Positions 51,760-61,462 of a DNA stretch of 64,000 bases are shown piece by piece. The notes beneath the pieces were generated by a model. The model made no database searches, was not told the DNA's origin, and saw only the letters and a program-made list of their open reading frames with translations. Position 1 is the stretch's first letter, and each line of letters begins with the position of its first letter. The translations under genes were made by a program, and so were the position numbers. Source of the stretch: Dyadobacter arcticus (GTDB taxonomy: Bacteria > Bacteroidota > Bacteroidia > Cytophagales > Spirosomataceae); assembly GCF_011762185.1 (NCBI RefSeq), contig NZ_JAASQJ010000002.1, forward strand, positions 1,116,001-1,180,000. Reading direction: 5' to 3'.

Positions 51760-52883
51760 TCCTTTTTCTCTTTGGCCGACAGTTCAATGATATCTTTTTT
51801 ACTTCCTGTCCAGAACGCAATTTTCTGCCGGTTGTAAGTATAGGTTACTGCCACAGAATCGTCCCAGCTTACAATGGCAGGATACGAATATTCATCATCT
51901 TTTTTTCCAGTAGCAATATCCGTTTTGTCCATCCAGTTCTGCCCGTTGTCGTAAGACAAAATCAGCGAAAGCGGCGATCTTGATCCCCAATCTTCATCAT
52001 CCGGATTGTAGGCAAGTACCAATGTACCGTCCGAAAGCTTGGTAAGGTCAATGCCACTATTGGGATTTGGTAAACTGGTCTTTTTAATGGTTGACCAGGT
52101 TTTGCCAAAATCTTTGGAATCACTCCGGCCGATCACACCACCCGTTGTCCTTACCAGCATATGAATGTTGCCTGGCGCAGATTCCCATAAGGTTGGTTGA
52201 ATGGCGCCTTTTCCTTTAATTTCCGTAGTATCTATCTTAAAATATGGGCTGGCTGTCCAGGTTTTACCTTTATCCGTACTCCTGTCCACAAACACTTCCC
52301 ATCCCTTTACCTCATTGGACGACCCGGCAAGCCAATCGCCATTGGAGAGTTCAGGCAACTTATTTTTCACTGGACCTCTTCCGCCTTTATCTTTTTTCAC
52401 CAATTCATACGCCTCCGACCATGTTTCGCCATCGTCATCAGACGTTTTTACCCAGGTTTCCCACTGCGCAATTTCCTTTCCTACTTTAAAATAGAGCGTA
52501 ACTTTACCAGGGGCCGTTTTCTGAAGCACGGGGTTCCAATGCGCGTCCTCCCGTATCTTAGCAACTTCTTTTGGAGCGCTCCATTTTCCAGGCCTGCCTT
52601 TTGAAACCCAAATTCCTACATCCGGATTTTTTTCTTCCGTACCACCAAACCAGGCGACCAAAAACTGGCCATCGTCCAGCCGCACCACAGTAGATGCGTG
52701 GCATTGGGCAAATTCCCGTTTATCTCCGAAAACGAATTCCTTCTTATTTGCCAGAGAATCTGTTTTCTGATCCGCTCCTTCACCCGTTTTTTTCGATTTG
52801 CACGCGGTGAAACTCAATGAATTGATCGATAAGACTAGAAAAACGAGTATTCTGCGAAGTCTTAATTTTCTGCAAATGTTCAT
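51756..52883 (-). CDS. Sialidase-like (COG4692-type) lipoprotein
   Basis: The 375-residue protein has a lipoprotein signal (VFLVLSINSLSFTAC) and a propeller of Asp-box repeats: TSDDDGETW, STDKGKTW, SKDFGKTW, SYDNGQNW. The AQCHASTVVRLDDGQFLVAWFGGTEE segment matches the predicted neuraminidase group COG4692. Such proteins act on glycans outside the cytoplasm; typical sialidase Arg triad and Tyr/Glu residues could not be confirmed. The ATG at 52883 was chosen over the TTG at 52898. Confidence 0.82.
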   Translation of the reverse strand: MNICRKLRLRRILVFLVLSINSLSFTACKSKKTGEGADQKTDSLANKKEFVFGDKREFAQCHASTVVRLDDGQFLVAWFGGTEEKNPDVGIWVSKGRPGKWSAPKEVAKIREDAHWNPVLQKTAPGKVTLYFKVGKEIAQWETWVKTSDDDGETWSEAYELVKKDKGGRGPVKNKLPELSNGDWLAGSSNEVKGWEVFVDRSTDKGKTWTASPYFKIDTTEIKGKGAIQPTLWESAPGNIHMLVRTTGGVIGRSDSKDFGKTWSTIKKTSLPNPNSGIDLTKLSDGTLVLAYNPDDEDWGSRSPLSLILSYDNGQNWMDKTDIATGKKDDEYSYPAIVSWDDSVAVTYTYNRQKIAFWTGSKKDIIELSAKEKKD

Positions 52884-52938
52884 AATTCGAATTAGCAATG
52901 GTTGTAAAAGTTACCCGGTTTAGAGGTAAACAGGCTAT

Positions 52939-53946
52939 TTATTTCAATAATTTTTTCAAATCATTCATTACCAAGGCGGGCGCATGTTCTTCATACAGAA
53001 TACGATACACCGAATTGGTAATAGGAAGGTGAACGTGATTGACCTTGTTTATTTCCTGGATACTCTTGGTAGCATAATAGCCTTCCGCGATCATTTTCAT
53101 TTCCAGTTGAGCTGCCTTCACACTGTATCCCCGTCCAATCATGTTACCAAAAAGCCGGTTCCGGCTGAACTGCGAATAAGCAGTGACCAACAAATCCCCA
53201 AGGTAAGCCGAAGAACTTAAATTTCGCTCTCTTGGATCCAATGCCGTGACCAGGTTACCAATCTCCTGCATTGCATTGGATACCAGAACTGCCTGAAAAT
53301 TGTCGCCATATCCAAGTCCGTGCGTAATGCCACAGGCAAGTGCAATGATATTTTTCATAATCGCCGCATATTCCACACCATACAGATCATCCAATGGATT
53401 GGCGACCACATACCGGCAGGTCATCAAAGCAGCGAAATCTTCGGCAGCAGGACATTCGGTGGAAGCAATTGAAAGGTAAGACTGCTTTTCCAATGCTACT
53501 TCCTCGGCGTGGCAGGGACCTGCTATGACACACGTATCTTCGGGTGGAATACTAAAATCGTTTGATATCCAGTCGGTAACCAGGATATTACGATCCGGTA
53601 CCATGCCTTTTATGGCTGAAATAACACGTTTTCCCTGGAGATGTTTTGCGGTCAGGTGATGTAACGATTCACGGACGAAAGCGGCGGGGACTGCGAGGAT
53701 CACATAGTCTGCTCCTTTTACCGCCTCTGTCGTTTTCTCGAATACTTTTACTTTTTTGGGGGATAGCACAACATCACTAAGGTAGGTCGGGTTGTGATGA
53801 AATTTCCTGATATGCTCAATGTCTTTCTGGTTTCGGAGCCACCATCGGATCTGCACATTGTTTTGTTCGCACAGGATCTTGATCAAGGCTGTCGCCCAGC
53901 TACCACCCCCTATGACGGCTATTTTTGTATTATTTAAAAAACTCAT
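52939..53946 (-). CDS. gpsA: NAD(P)H-dependent glycerol-3-phosphate dehydrogenase
   Basis: The 335-residue protein has the GpsA Rossmann motif IAVIGGGSWATALIKIL, SAIKGM, the conserved IAGPCHAEEVALEKQS (with catalytic Lys in the following helix region), KNIIALACGITHGLGYGDN and a C-terminal MIAEGYYATKSIQEI. It makes sn-glycerol-3-phosphate for phospholipid synthesis. ATG at 53946 was chosen over the TTG at 53952. Confidence 0.96.
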   Translation of the reverse strand: MSFLNNTKIAVIGGGSWATALIKILCEQNNVQIRWWLRNQKDIEHIRKFHHNPTYLSDVVLSPKKVKVFEKTTEAVKGADYVILAVPAAFVRESLHHLTAKHLQGKRVISAIKGMVPDRNILVTDWISNDFSIPPEDTCVIAGPCHAEEVALEKQSYLSIASTECPAAEDFAALMTCRYVVANPLDDLYGVEYAAIMKNIIALACGITHGLGYGDNFQAVLVSNAMQEIGNLVTALDPRERNLSSSAYLGDLLVTAYSQFSRNRLFGNMIGRGYSVKAAQLEMKMIAEGYYATKSIQEINKVNHVHLPITNSVYRILYEEHAPALVMNDLKKLLK

Positions 53947-54040
53947 TTTCAAAAATATTAAACTAGTCTTTAATCGTAAAGATTGAGTTAATCAGTTTCA
54001 AAAGTGAGAAGATTTCGTTAAAATAAAGGGTCAAAATAAA

Positions 54041-54071
54041 AATTCCTTGCAGCAAAGCCGCAAGGAATTTC
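54041..54071 (-). terminator. Terminator of the tolC-hlyD operon
   Basis: AAATTCCTTGC (54041-54051) and GCAAGGAATTT (54061-54071) form an 11-bp perfect stem with a 9-base loop. On the minus strand TTTTTATTTTG follows, so it ends the HlyD gene and separates it from gpsA. Confidence 0.88.
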
Positions 54072-54135
54072 CTTTTTAACCTAAACTAAATCGAACTTAT
54101 TACGCTTTTACAACGTACCCGTTCGCGTTATCATT

Positions 54136-55560
54136 TCATTTTTTTTCGTCTTTTTTCACCTCTTCCTTCTTTTTTTCGACCAGGTCACCATTATTCAGAT
54201 TCTTTGAGACGGCAATATATGGCCCCGAAATGATGCGGTCTCCTGGTTTGAGGCCGGAGAGAATCTCGATATTTTCAAAATCGCTGATACCCGTTTTAAC
54301 TTCTTTCATCTGCGCTTTTCCGCTCACATCGGTAAACACAACTTCTTTAATAACCTCATCCTTTTTAATCTTCTTAGCAGCTTCTGCGGCCGTTGCCTCT
54401 GCCTCTGCATTTTCGTCAGACGGCCCTTGATTTGGTTCATTTACAATCGGCTTGTTGCTTCGGGTGGTTACTGCCGCAATCGGAACTGTTACTACCCCAT
54501 TTTTGCGGTCGGTTATAATTTCCACAGAAGCAGTCATACCCGGCTTGAAAGGATAGGATTTTTTAGAACGTGAAGTCATCAGGTCGCTGAATGATTCGTT
54601 CAGTATCTTCACCTTAACCTCAAACTCGGTAACCGCGTCCGCAGATGCACTCGAAGCAGAAGTACTGCTGGAAGACGATGTTGCCAAACCTGCCGCGGTG
54701 TTAGCAATTTCCTTTACAATTCCGCGAAATTTGCGGCCGGATGCACTATACGCGTCCACATCAATTTCTGCAGTATCTCCCAAAGTTACCCGCACGATAT
54801 CGTTTTCGTTTACATTTACTCTTACCTCCATATTGGCAAGATTCGCAATCCGCATCATTTCGGTACCTGCCATTTGTGATGTACCCACCACACGCTCACC
54901 CGCTTCCACATTCAGAAGTGAGATAATGCCGCTGACGGGTGCGAATATGCTGGTCTTGCGAAGGTTCTCGGCTGCATCTTTCAAACCAGCTTCCGCACTT
55001 CTGATGTTAAATAAAGCGGCAGAAACATTCGCTTTGGTAGATTCAATGTCCTGTTGTGCGACACCGTAATTGGAGGCAAACTGCTCATAGTCCGCCGCTG
55101 AGATCACTTTGTCTGTATAAAGTTTTTTATTCCTTTCAAAATTGGACTTTGCTTGAATTAGCCGGGCTTCTGCCTGGGCAACCATCGCTTTTGTCTGCTC
55201 GTAATTTGCTTTGCTAGAATTCACGGCGGCTTGTGCCCGTGCCATCAGCGACTCGTAATTATCCGGACGGATTTTTAAAAGTAATTGCCCTTTTATCACT
55301 GAATCACCTTCCGCAACATTCAGGCTGATGATTTCCCCCGATACATCCGGGCTCAGTTTCACCTCTACTTCTGGCTGTACTTTCCCGGAAGCAGTAACCC
55401 TTTCAACAATATCCGCTGTTTTGACGGTCGTGTAGTCTACACCCGTTGTCTTCGGTTTCCCAATGTAGCCCGCCTGTTTGGCCCCGAATAATCCGGCGAC
55501 CAGAAGTAATACAATGCCTGCTGTTATCCACCAGATCCGTTTCGAAGATTTACGTGCCAT
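54136..55560 (-). CDS. HlyD/RND-type efflux periplasmic adaptor
   Basis: The 474-residue protein has an N-terminal helix (IWWITAGIVLLLVAGLFGA), a biotinyl-lipoyl-like half motif (SPDVSGEIISLNVAEGDSVIKGQLLLKI), a long coiled-coil hairpin (about 100-210, Ala/Gln/Lys-rich), beta-barrel domain, a Ser/Ala-rich insert (TSSSSSTSASSAS) and an acidic/basic tail. It bridges an inner-membrane pump and an outer-membrane TolC channel. It lies downstream of a TolC gene (96 bp gap), but no pump gene is in the operon. Confidence 0.9.
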   Translation of the reverse strand: MARKSSKRIWWITAGIVLLLVAGLFGAKQAGYIGKPKTTGVDYTTVKTADIVERVTASGKVQPEVEVKLSPDVSGEIISLNVAEGDSVIKGQLLLKIRPDNYESLMARAQAAVNSSKANYEQTKAMVAQAEARLIQAKSNFERNKKLYTDKVISAADYEQFASNYGVAQQDIESTKANVSAALFNIRSAEAGLKDAAENLRKTSIFAPVSGIISLLNVEAGERVVGTSQMAGTEMMRIANLANMEVRVNVNENDIVRVTLGDTAEIDVDAYSASGRKFRGIVKEIANTAAGLATSSSSSTSASSASADAVTEFEVKVKILNESFSDLMTSRSKKSYPFKPGMTASVEIITDRKNGVVTVPIAAVTTRSNKPIVNEPNQGPSDENAEAEATAAEAAKKIKKDEVIKEVVFTDVSGKAQMKEVKTGISDFENIEILSGLKPGDRIISGPYIAVSKNLNNGDLVEKKKEEVKKDEKK

Positions 55561-55656
55561 AAGAATTTGATTACAATTAATTATCTATTGAGGTATACAA
55601 GGCGGTTGGTCTAAAATGTGTCTCCGCTGAAGGTAAGCTGTAAGTATTTTCCTGTC

Positions 55657-57147
55657 TTAGAAATCCGACAGCGGGCGGTTCATATAGAAATCCAGGATTT
55701 TAGTCCTGAAAACATAGTCATATTTGGTTTGTACCAGATTGCCATTTGCCCTGTCCAGGTTCGCTTTGGCAATGCTGTATTCCACGGAGTTAATCGATCC
55801 AACATCAAACCTAACCTGAGAAACCCGAAATGTTTCCTGCAATGCCCTCACCTGATTGGCAGTTGCAGAATACCGTTTTGCTGAATTGGTCATGTCGATG
55901 TAAGCCTGCTCCACATTCTTGCGGATGGTCAGCAAGACTTGCTGCGCCTGGTATTCATATGTTTTTTGCTGAAGCTTTGCATTCGCAACATTATACTTCA
56001 CCCTGAAATTGGAAAAGATAGGAATGGTCAGGTTCAGATTGATAGCAGAGTTGCGGTTGAAGTTGAGCTGATCCAGGTAGCCGAAAGTGCGTAAGGCGCC
56101 GTTTGGTGTAGATACCTGTTGCACGATGGGTAACTGCTGATCGTTGTAAACAATGTAATCTGTTGTCGAAATGACTTCGGTCATCGAAGTTCCGCTTCCA
56201 TCGGACACAAACCTTTGTTTGGGTGCCGCGCTAGAAAATGCAGTATAAATACCTCCATTCAAGGTAAGGGACGGCAATCCAGCTCCTTTTGCCAGATCTA
56301 CATTTGTTTTGGCTGCTTCAATGCGCAGATTTGCAGCTTTCATTTGCGGAAGGTTATTCAATGCTACATCAAAAATTTCCTGGATCATAGCATTGTAAGC
56401 CTGCAGTGTCGGATCAGCTACTTCGATCTTTACAATGTTGATCTGCTCGCTGCCAGGCATATTCATATATTGTTTCAGGGTTAGCTTGGCGGTTTCCAGG
56501 TTGTTTTCAGCATTAACCAGTGTGAGCTCGTCATTGGCAAGCGTTGCTTTCAGATCGAGGAGATTACTTTCAGCAAGCGTTCCGGCATCTACGAGCTTCC
56601 CCGTCCTTTCTACCTGCAATTGTGAAGCCTCTACCTGCCTAAGTGCTACCTGTATCAATTCCAGATTTGTGATCACCTGAAGGTAAGACAATGCTACATT
56701 CAGCATAATGTCGTTGCGTGTAGCATCCAGGTCTTTCTGGCTGGCCTTGTAGTTGGCATCATTAAATTTGATATTATTCTTAATCTGAAATCCATTGAAA
56801 AGTGTGACCTGACCACCGAGCTGGTAATTATTGGAGCTGATATTTTGCTGAACAAACTGGTTGGTAAACGGGTCGATATTTCTACCTGAACTAAATCCCT
56901 GACCTGCGCTAAAACTGATACTTGGCCAGCGCTGCCACTTGGATTGTGCATAGGTATTCCCATTTGTCTGCACCTGTATTTCGGATTGTTTGATCTGCGG
57001 ATTGGTTTCCAGGGCGATTCGGATACAATCTTCAAGAGAATAAGTGTTCGCCGCCTGCTCTACATTTTTTTGGGCAAAGCTATTACCCGCAATAATTACA
57101 AAAAATGTAACCAACACAAGCGTGGAATTGCGTAACGATTTAAACAT
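55657..57147 (-). CDS. TolC-family outer membrane efflux protein
   Basis: The 496-residue protein has a signal peptide (LVLVTFFVIIAGNSFA) and the TolC/OEP pattern: SLEDCIRIALETNPQIKQSEIQ, LVDAGTLAESNLLDLKATLAND, then a second repeat with ANLRIEAAKTNVDLAKGAGLPSLTLNGG and VGSINSVEYSIAKANLDRANG. Two repeats form alpha-helical barrels through the periplasm. Upstream of the HlyD gene in one operon. Confidence 0.93.
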   Translation of the reverse strand: MFKSLRNSTLVLVTFFVIIAGNSFAQKNVEQAANTYSLEDCIRIALETNPQIKQSEIQVQTNGNTYAQSKWQRWPSISFSAGQGFSSGRNIDPFTNQFVQQNISSNNYQLGGQVTLFNGFQIKNNIKFNDANYKASQKDLDATRNDIMLNVALSYLQVITNLELIQVALRQVEASQLQVERTGKLVDAGTLAESNLLDLKATLANDELTLVNAENNLETAKLTLKQYMNMPGSEQINIVKIEVADPTLQAYNAMIQEIFDVALNNLPQMKAANLRIEAAKTNVDLAKGAGLPSLTLNGGIYTAFSSAAPKQRFVSDGSGTSMTEVISTTDYIVYNDQQLPIVQQVSTPNGALRTFGYLDQLNFNRNSAINLNLTIPIFSNFRVKYNVANAKLQQKTYEYQAQQVLLTIRKNVEQAYIDMTNSAKRYSATANQVRALQETFRVSQVRFDVGSINSVEYSIAKANLDRANGNLVQTKYDYVFRTKILDFYMNRPLSDF

Positions 57148-57194
57148 AATGATGTTCAGAGTTAGATGATCAATATTACTCTTTAAGATAAAAA

Positions 57195-57223
57195 GCGACC
57201 ATCCATTTTATACGGACGGTTGC
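57195..57223 (-). terminator. Terminator of the SpmA-SpmB gene
   Basis: GCGACCATCC (57195-57204) and GGACGGTTGC (57214-57223) pair with one mismatch and one G-T wobble; on the minus strand TTTTTATC follows, 40 bases after the stop. Confidence 0.6.
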
Positions 57224-57262
57224 ATATCGGGGGTAAAAGGGCAATTCTCCAGAATATGAAAA

Positions 57263-58498
57263 TCAGTGAAAAAATAAGTATCCCAGCCATATTCCGGCCA
57301 CAACGCCCACAAAATCAGCGATCAATCCGGCGACGATTGCATACCTCGTATTCTTTATTCCAACCGACCCAAAGTAGAGGGCGACAATGTATAATGTGGT
57401 GTCCGCAGATCCTTGAAAGATACATACAAGCCTGCCAATGAACGAGTCAGGTCCAAATTCCTTCATTGCATCGATCATCAGCGCACGTGCGCCGCTACCG
57501 CTCAAAGGCTTCATTAAGGCGACCGGCAAAGCTTCCGTGAAATCAGTGTTCATCCCGGTTAATGAAAATAAATATTTAAGTCCGTCGATCAGATAATCCA
57601 TTGCCCCGCAACTTCTGAAAGCACTGATTGCTACCAATAAACCAACCAGGTAGGGAATGATCATGACCGTTGTAGAGAAACCTGCTTTCGCGCCTTCAAT
57701 GAATGAGTCGAAAACATTTACTTTTTTGTACATCGCCGTTCCCAGGAATCCCGCGATCACAGCGAGTAATACGGAATTACCAACAAATATGGATACTGTC
57801 TCAATTTGCTCTTTCGGAAGACCGGAAAGATACCATAGCAACAGCCCAAGGAATGCGGTAATGCTACCCAGCCATAACAGAATGGTCTTATTAAACAGAT
57901 TAATCCTTTGCCAGCTTGCAGTAATCACCATGGCAACCACGGTCGTTATATAAGTACCGACCACGCAAGGAATAAAAACATCCGACGGACTTTCCGCCCC
58001 CAGAATTGCTCTTTGCGCAATGATAGACAACGGGATGATCTGCAAACCGGAAGTATGAAGCACCAGAAACATGATCTGCGCATTAGAGGCAGTGTCTTTG
58101 CTGGGATTAAGGTCCTGCAAACTTTGCATTGCCCTCAATCCAAATGGGGTGGCAGCATTATCCAACCCAAGAAAATTGGCCGAAAAATTCATGATCATCT
58201 GACCGTGAGCAGGATGGTCTTCGGGAACCTCAGGGAAAAGTTTATTAAAGAAGGGCCCGATAATCCTGGCAAGCCTATTAATAATGCCTGCCTTCTCCCC
58301 TACATTCAAAATCCCAAGAAAGAATGTCATCACACCTGTAAGCGGCAAGGCAATGTCCATTACGGCCACTTCTGCCATTTTCAGCATTCCCTCCGTCACA
58401 TCTTTAAATGTCTGCACATCTCCCGTGAGAATAAATTTCAAAAGGGCTATTACGAAGGCGATTACAAAAAATCCGACGAAAATATAGTTTAATGCCAT
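57263..58498 (-). CDS. SpmA-SpmB fusion membrane protein
   Basis: The 411-residue polytopic protein contains both halves of the spore-maturation/nucleoside-recognition family: the SpmA-type MNFSANFLGLDNAATPFGLRAM in the first half and SpmB-type PYLVGLLVAISAFRSCGAMD, LSGSGARALMIDAM in the second. About ten hydrophobic helices. In Bacillus spmA and spmB are separate genes; here they are fused, in an organism that does not sporulate. The role is unknown; a transporter-like function is suspected. Confidence 0.9.
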   Translation of the reverse strand: MALNYIFVGFFVIAFVIALLKFILTGDVQTFKDVTEGMLKMAEVAVMDIALPLTGVMTFFLGILNVGEKAGIINRLARIIGPFFNKLFPEVPEDHPAHGQMIMNFSANFLGLDNAATPFGLRAMQSLQDLNPSKDTASNAQIMFLVLHTSGLQIIPLSIIAQRAILGAESPSDVFIPCVVGTYITTVVAMVITASWQRINLFNKTILLWLGSITAFLGLLLWYLSGLPKEQIETVSIFVGNSVLLAVIAGFLGTAMYKKVNVFDSFIEGAKAGFSTTVMIIPYLVGLLVAISAFRSCGAMDYLIDGLKYLFSLTGMNTDFTEALPVALMKPLSGSGARALMIDAMKEFGPDSFIGRLVCIFQGSADTTLYIVALYFGSVGIKNTRYAIVAGLIADFVGVVAGIWLGYLFFH

Positions 58499-58634
58499 GC
58501 TTGGAGATTTGGAAAACGGGCGGGTTTAATTAATAATTTCTTTATAATGCTTTGGGTAAAATATTTCATTTAATGCAAATAACAAAAGTATATTGCAAAA
58601 CAGAGATTACACTTCGGACCAAATATCCCTTTCA

Positions 58635-59102
58635 ATGAAGCATTGCAGCCTTTTAATCCTGCTGGTCGTTTTTGCCTGCAACCAGCAGAAAAATTCTGAA
58701 CAATCAGGGGATCAATCTATGACTGTGGTAAATGATACCATTTCACCAATCAGAAATAAGGTAGCATCTGGTCCGGTTGCCAGTTTCAGTGAGAAAGTCA
58801 AAGATCCGTTGAACGACTGGCGGTTTGCCGTGGAGTTGTATGAAACCAAAGCTACGTTCGATTTTTTGGTTAAAATAAAATACAAGGAACTGGACGCGGA
58901 GGATACTTTGAAAATCCCGAATTTTGGAATACAACCCAAAGTAGAAATACAAAAAGGCCCTGGCGAACAATCCTGCATTCTTGGTTTTTTGGATAAAAAG
59001 GGTGTTTTTAAAGAGTATAAGATGGTTCAAGTCAAAAATCAGCAATTGAAAATATCTACATTAAGACATTACGCAAGAACCAGGTATAAAGTGAAGAAAT
59101 AA
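58635..59102 (+). CDS. Lipoprotein of unknown function
   Basis: The 155-residue protein has a lipoprotein signal (MKHCSLLILLVVFAC, Cys15), a Gln/Ser/Asn-rich linker and a beta-strand-rich domain (WRFAVELYETKATFDFLVKI and FGIQPKVEIQKG). No family was recognised. ATG at 58635 was chosen over the in-frame TTG at 58593, which would bury the signal sequence. Terminated by a strong hairpin. Confidence 0.75.
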   Translation: MKHCSLLILLVVFACNQQKNSEQSGDQSMTVVNDTISPIRNKVASGPVASFSEKVKDPLNDWRFAVELYETKATFDFLVKIKYKELDAEDTLKIPNFGIQPKVEIQKGPGEQSCILGFLDKKGVFKEYKMVQVKNQQLKISTLRHYARTRYKVKK

Positions 59103-59117
59103 TGTTGCTAACGCAAA

Positions 59118-59138
59118 AAAACCGGGTAGCCCGGTTTT
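59118..59138 (+). terminator. Terminator after the small lipoprotein gene
   Basis: AAAACCGGG (59118-59126), loop TAG, CCCGGTTTT (59130-59138) is a perfect 9-bp stem with a T run; it lies between convergent genes and may serve both. Confidence 0.88.
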
Positions 59139-59165
59139 ATTAGTAATGAAATAGTATGAATGCGC

Positions 59166-60755
59166 TCACTGTAAGATAACCCTGATTTGATCTGATTCCC
59201 CCGCTTCTTGAATGAGATGTAAGTAATAAGTACCTCTTGTCAAATCACTTACCTTGATGTTTAATGTTTTGTCCGCCCTAAACGCTTCCGTTGAATAATC
59301 TTCTCTGGGGTCAATTGTCCTGACTTCTTTCCCGCCTACCTCACTGAAAATACGTATCAAACCAGGTAAAAGTGAAATATCATCCGCCTCTTCAAATGTA
59401 ATATGGAGGTAATCGCTAGCAGGATTGGGATAGATCTTATAAACGGGCATTTCCTTAACGCAGTTGTCCACACATATTGTAATTCCCTTCTTCACCGATC
59501 CAAAACAATTACTAACAGTAATATCAATCCCATAACAGTTATTGACGTATGAATTAAAATAGGCAGTACCCCCATTATAGTTAAGAATGGTATTCCCCGG
59601 ATCGCTGGTGGTCCAGTTACCAAACTGAGTACCAGGTTCGGCAGTGTAAGCATTAAGCGATACACCCGAGCCGTTACACATAAAATCCGGAGCCCCTCCG
59701 CCATTTGCAGTTAAAAGTAACGATGCCGGCTTCGGCGGACTGCGTTTCACAATGACAGCCTTACTAAGAGATGTCGTCATTGCACAAACCGACGAAGTTG
59801 CGGATACGATTACCGTGCCGTCCGAAACGCCCGTAATTTGTGCAGAATTGGTGTTTCCGGGGGAGTTTGCAGTTACACCGCCCGTAGTAGTCCAATTATA
59901 CGATGTCGCGTTATTGGCGCTGGCTGTGATGGTTTGAGGGCTGCAAAGGAGAATGTCACCGGAGTTGATGACAGGTATTGTGGGTAAAGGTCTCGTGATA
60001 TTGATAGAAATTTTAGATCTGAAAACATTGCTGTCGTTGCGTTTTGCCTCAACTTTGATCACTCCACTTTTATTAACATGGGTATTGACCGTCACTGACG
60101 GGACATTGGACATTGCCGGACCTGACCAGCCATCAGGATAGTAAAAGTAGTACGTGATTGGGGCATTGGGATCTGTCACGACACTTCCAACTGTCAAAGT
60201 CTTTTGGGTCGCGCCGCATGCAAAGGATAAGGTGTTCCCATTACTAACGGTAGATCCGTTGAAACTTAGGGTAGCCGGGTCGCTGATGTGTTTAACTTCG
60301 ATGGGCTGGGCTTCGGCGGCATCATTGGGGCGGAGGCTTAAAACTTCCTTCGTCTTTGTCGGTTGCCCCTGTGGAGTCCATGTGAAAGTTACCTTTAAGC
60401 GAAGAGACTTAGTTGGAACGCCATTGTTATAATTCTTTGTGTTGTCCCATTTCATTTTGACCTGGTTAGATGTACCTCCACTTATAGCTGTTCCGCCGAC
60501 CGGAATCCATTTGTAAGAGATTGTTGCATTTTGAGGGACAACACTATTATCGTTGCTGATGACTGCATAATAATAATACTCATTAAGATAGCCACTGCTG
60601 CTAGGCTCGATATTATAGAAATCTATCATATCAAACATTGAACTAGCTTGTGTGCCACGGATTTTGACAACCGGATCGCTGGCTGCCTTCACATCGCTGA
60701 ATAGTAAAATTAAAAGCAAAGTGATAATGGCGGAGAATTTGTACAACATTTTCAT
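59166..60755 (-). CDS. Type IX secreted protein with PKD/Ig-like repeats
   Basis: The 529-residue protein has a signal peptide (FSAIITLLLILLFSDVKA), Ig/PKD-like beta repeats (ISYKWIPVGG, NATSYNWTTTGG, TQFGNWTTSD), and ends in a type IX secretion C-terminal domain (MPVYKIYPNPASDYLHITF, LTRGTYYLHL). It would be secreted by the T9SS and possibly surface attached. No enzymatic domain was recognised. It is the last gene of an operon with two barrel-like proteins, which may share its function. Confidence 0.87.
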   Translation of the reverse strand: MKMLYKFSAIITLLLILLFSDVKAASDPVVKIRGTQASSMFDMIDFYNIEPSSSGYLNEYYYYAVISNDNSVVPQNATISYKWIPVGGTAISGGTSNQVKMKWDNTKNYNNGVPTKSLRLKVTFTWTPQGQPTKTKEVLSLRPNDAAEAQPIEVKHISDPATLSFNGSTVSNGNTLSFACGATQKTLTVGSVVTDPNAPITYYFYYPDGWSGPAMSNVPSVTVNTHVNKSGVIKVEAKRNDSNVFRSKISINITRPLPTIPVINSGDILLCSPQTITASANNATSYNWTTTGGVTANSPGNTNSAQITGVSDGTVIVSATSSVCAMTTSLSKAVIVKRSPPKPASLLLTANGGGAPDFMCNGSGVSLNAYTAEPGTQFGNWTTSDPGNTILNYNGGTAYFNSYVNNCYGIDITVSNCFGSVKKGITICVDNCVKEMPVYKIYPNPASDYLHITFEEADDISLLPGLIRIFSEVGGKEVRTIDPREDYSTEAFRADKTLNIKVSDLTRGTYYLHLIQEAGESDQIRVILQ

Positions 60756-60768
60756 GGTGAATTTTAGT

Positions 60769-61443
60769 TTAAAAGTTATAACTCAGATTAAACAGATAAT
60801 AAGAAAATGGGATCAGTTGCGCAGCAGTCTCTTTGTCTTTATATATTCGCTTACCAGCATAGCTAAAAGTTTCTGATTTTATGGTGTATCTTAGTTGAAG
60901 CTGGCTTTCAAGAGAAACTGAGAACCTTTTACCAACATAGTATTTCATTCCTGTGAAGCCGGCGAGCCAAGAATCACTAGTCCGGTTTGTTAATTTTCTT
61001 TGATTAATGCTGATAATTCCATCACTTAAGGAGTAATCGTGAGATATTCCCGTTTCCGACCGTGTTCTCCAGCCAAGGTCTGCTCCGTAATAAAGCATCG
61101 AAATACCCAGCCATTTTTGCCATTCATAACCCGTCTGGATCATTGGCCTAAATTCGAATGAGGAAGCTTTTGTCCAATTAAAAATCGTATCTGTCTTATC
61201 ATAGCCATTAAGCCAATAGAAGAGTGGGGAAAGCATTATTCGCCATGCACCGATTTCTTCATTGCTACTAATGTTCCGTTTAAACATATAAGAATAGGGC
61301 ATTGAGTGATCACCACTGACTCTTGGTGCCCAATAATTAATATGCATTTCCCAGTTGTGCCTGTTGACGGCCATTTGCTGTCCGCAGCATTCTCCGAGTG
61401 CAAAAAAGGCGATCATCAGGATTACAAATCCTCTCGTTTTCAT
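60769..61443 (-). CDS. Outer-membrane beta-barrel-like protein, paralogue 1
   Basis: The 224-residue protein has a signal peptide (VILMIAFFALGECCG) and alternating strands: GAWRIMLSPLFYWLNG, SFEFRPMIQTGYEWQKWLGISMLYYGADLG and FSVSLESQLQLRYTI, ending FSYYLFNLSYNF, a typical outer-membrane C-terminal Phe. It shares motifs with the next gene (GAWR, FRP---GYEWQK, SLESQLQ--Y), so they are tandem duplicates. Gap to the T9SS gene 13 bp. Confidence 0.8.
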   Translation of the reverse strand: MKTRGFVILMIAFFALGECCGQQMAVNRHNWEMHINYWAPRVSGDHSMPYSYMFKRNISSNEEIGAWRIMLSPLFYWLNGYDKTDTIFNWTKASSFEFRPMIQTGYEWQKWLGISMLYYGADLGWRTRSETGISHDYSLSDGIISINQRKLTNRTSDSWLAGFTGMKYYVGKRFSVSLESQLQLRYTIKSETFSYAGKRIYKDKETAAQLIPFSYYLFNLSYNF

Positions 61444-61462
61444 ATTTATCCTATCTTAAGAG

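Noticed and set aside
57908..58492. Open frame of 194 codons opposite the SpmA-SpmB gene
   Set aside because: Shadow of a membrane-protein gene with normal family motifs on the other strand.
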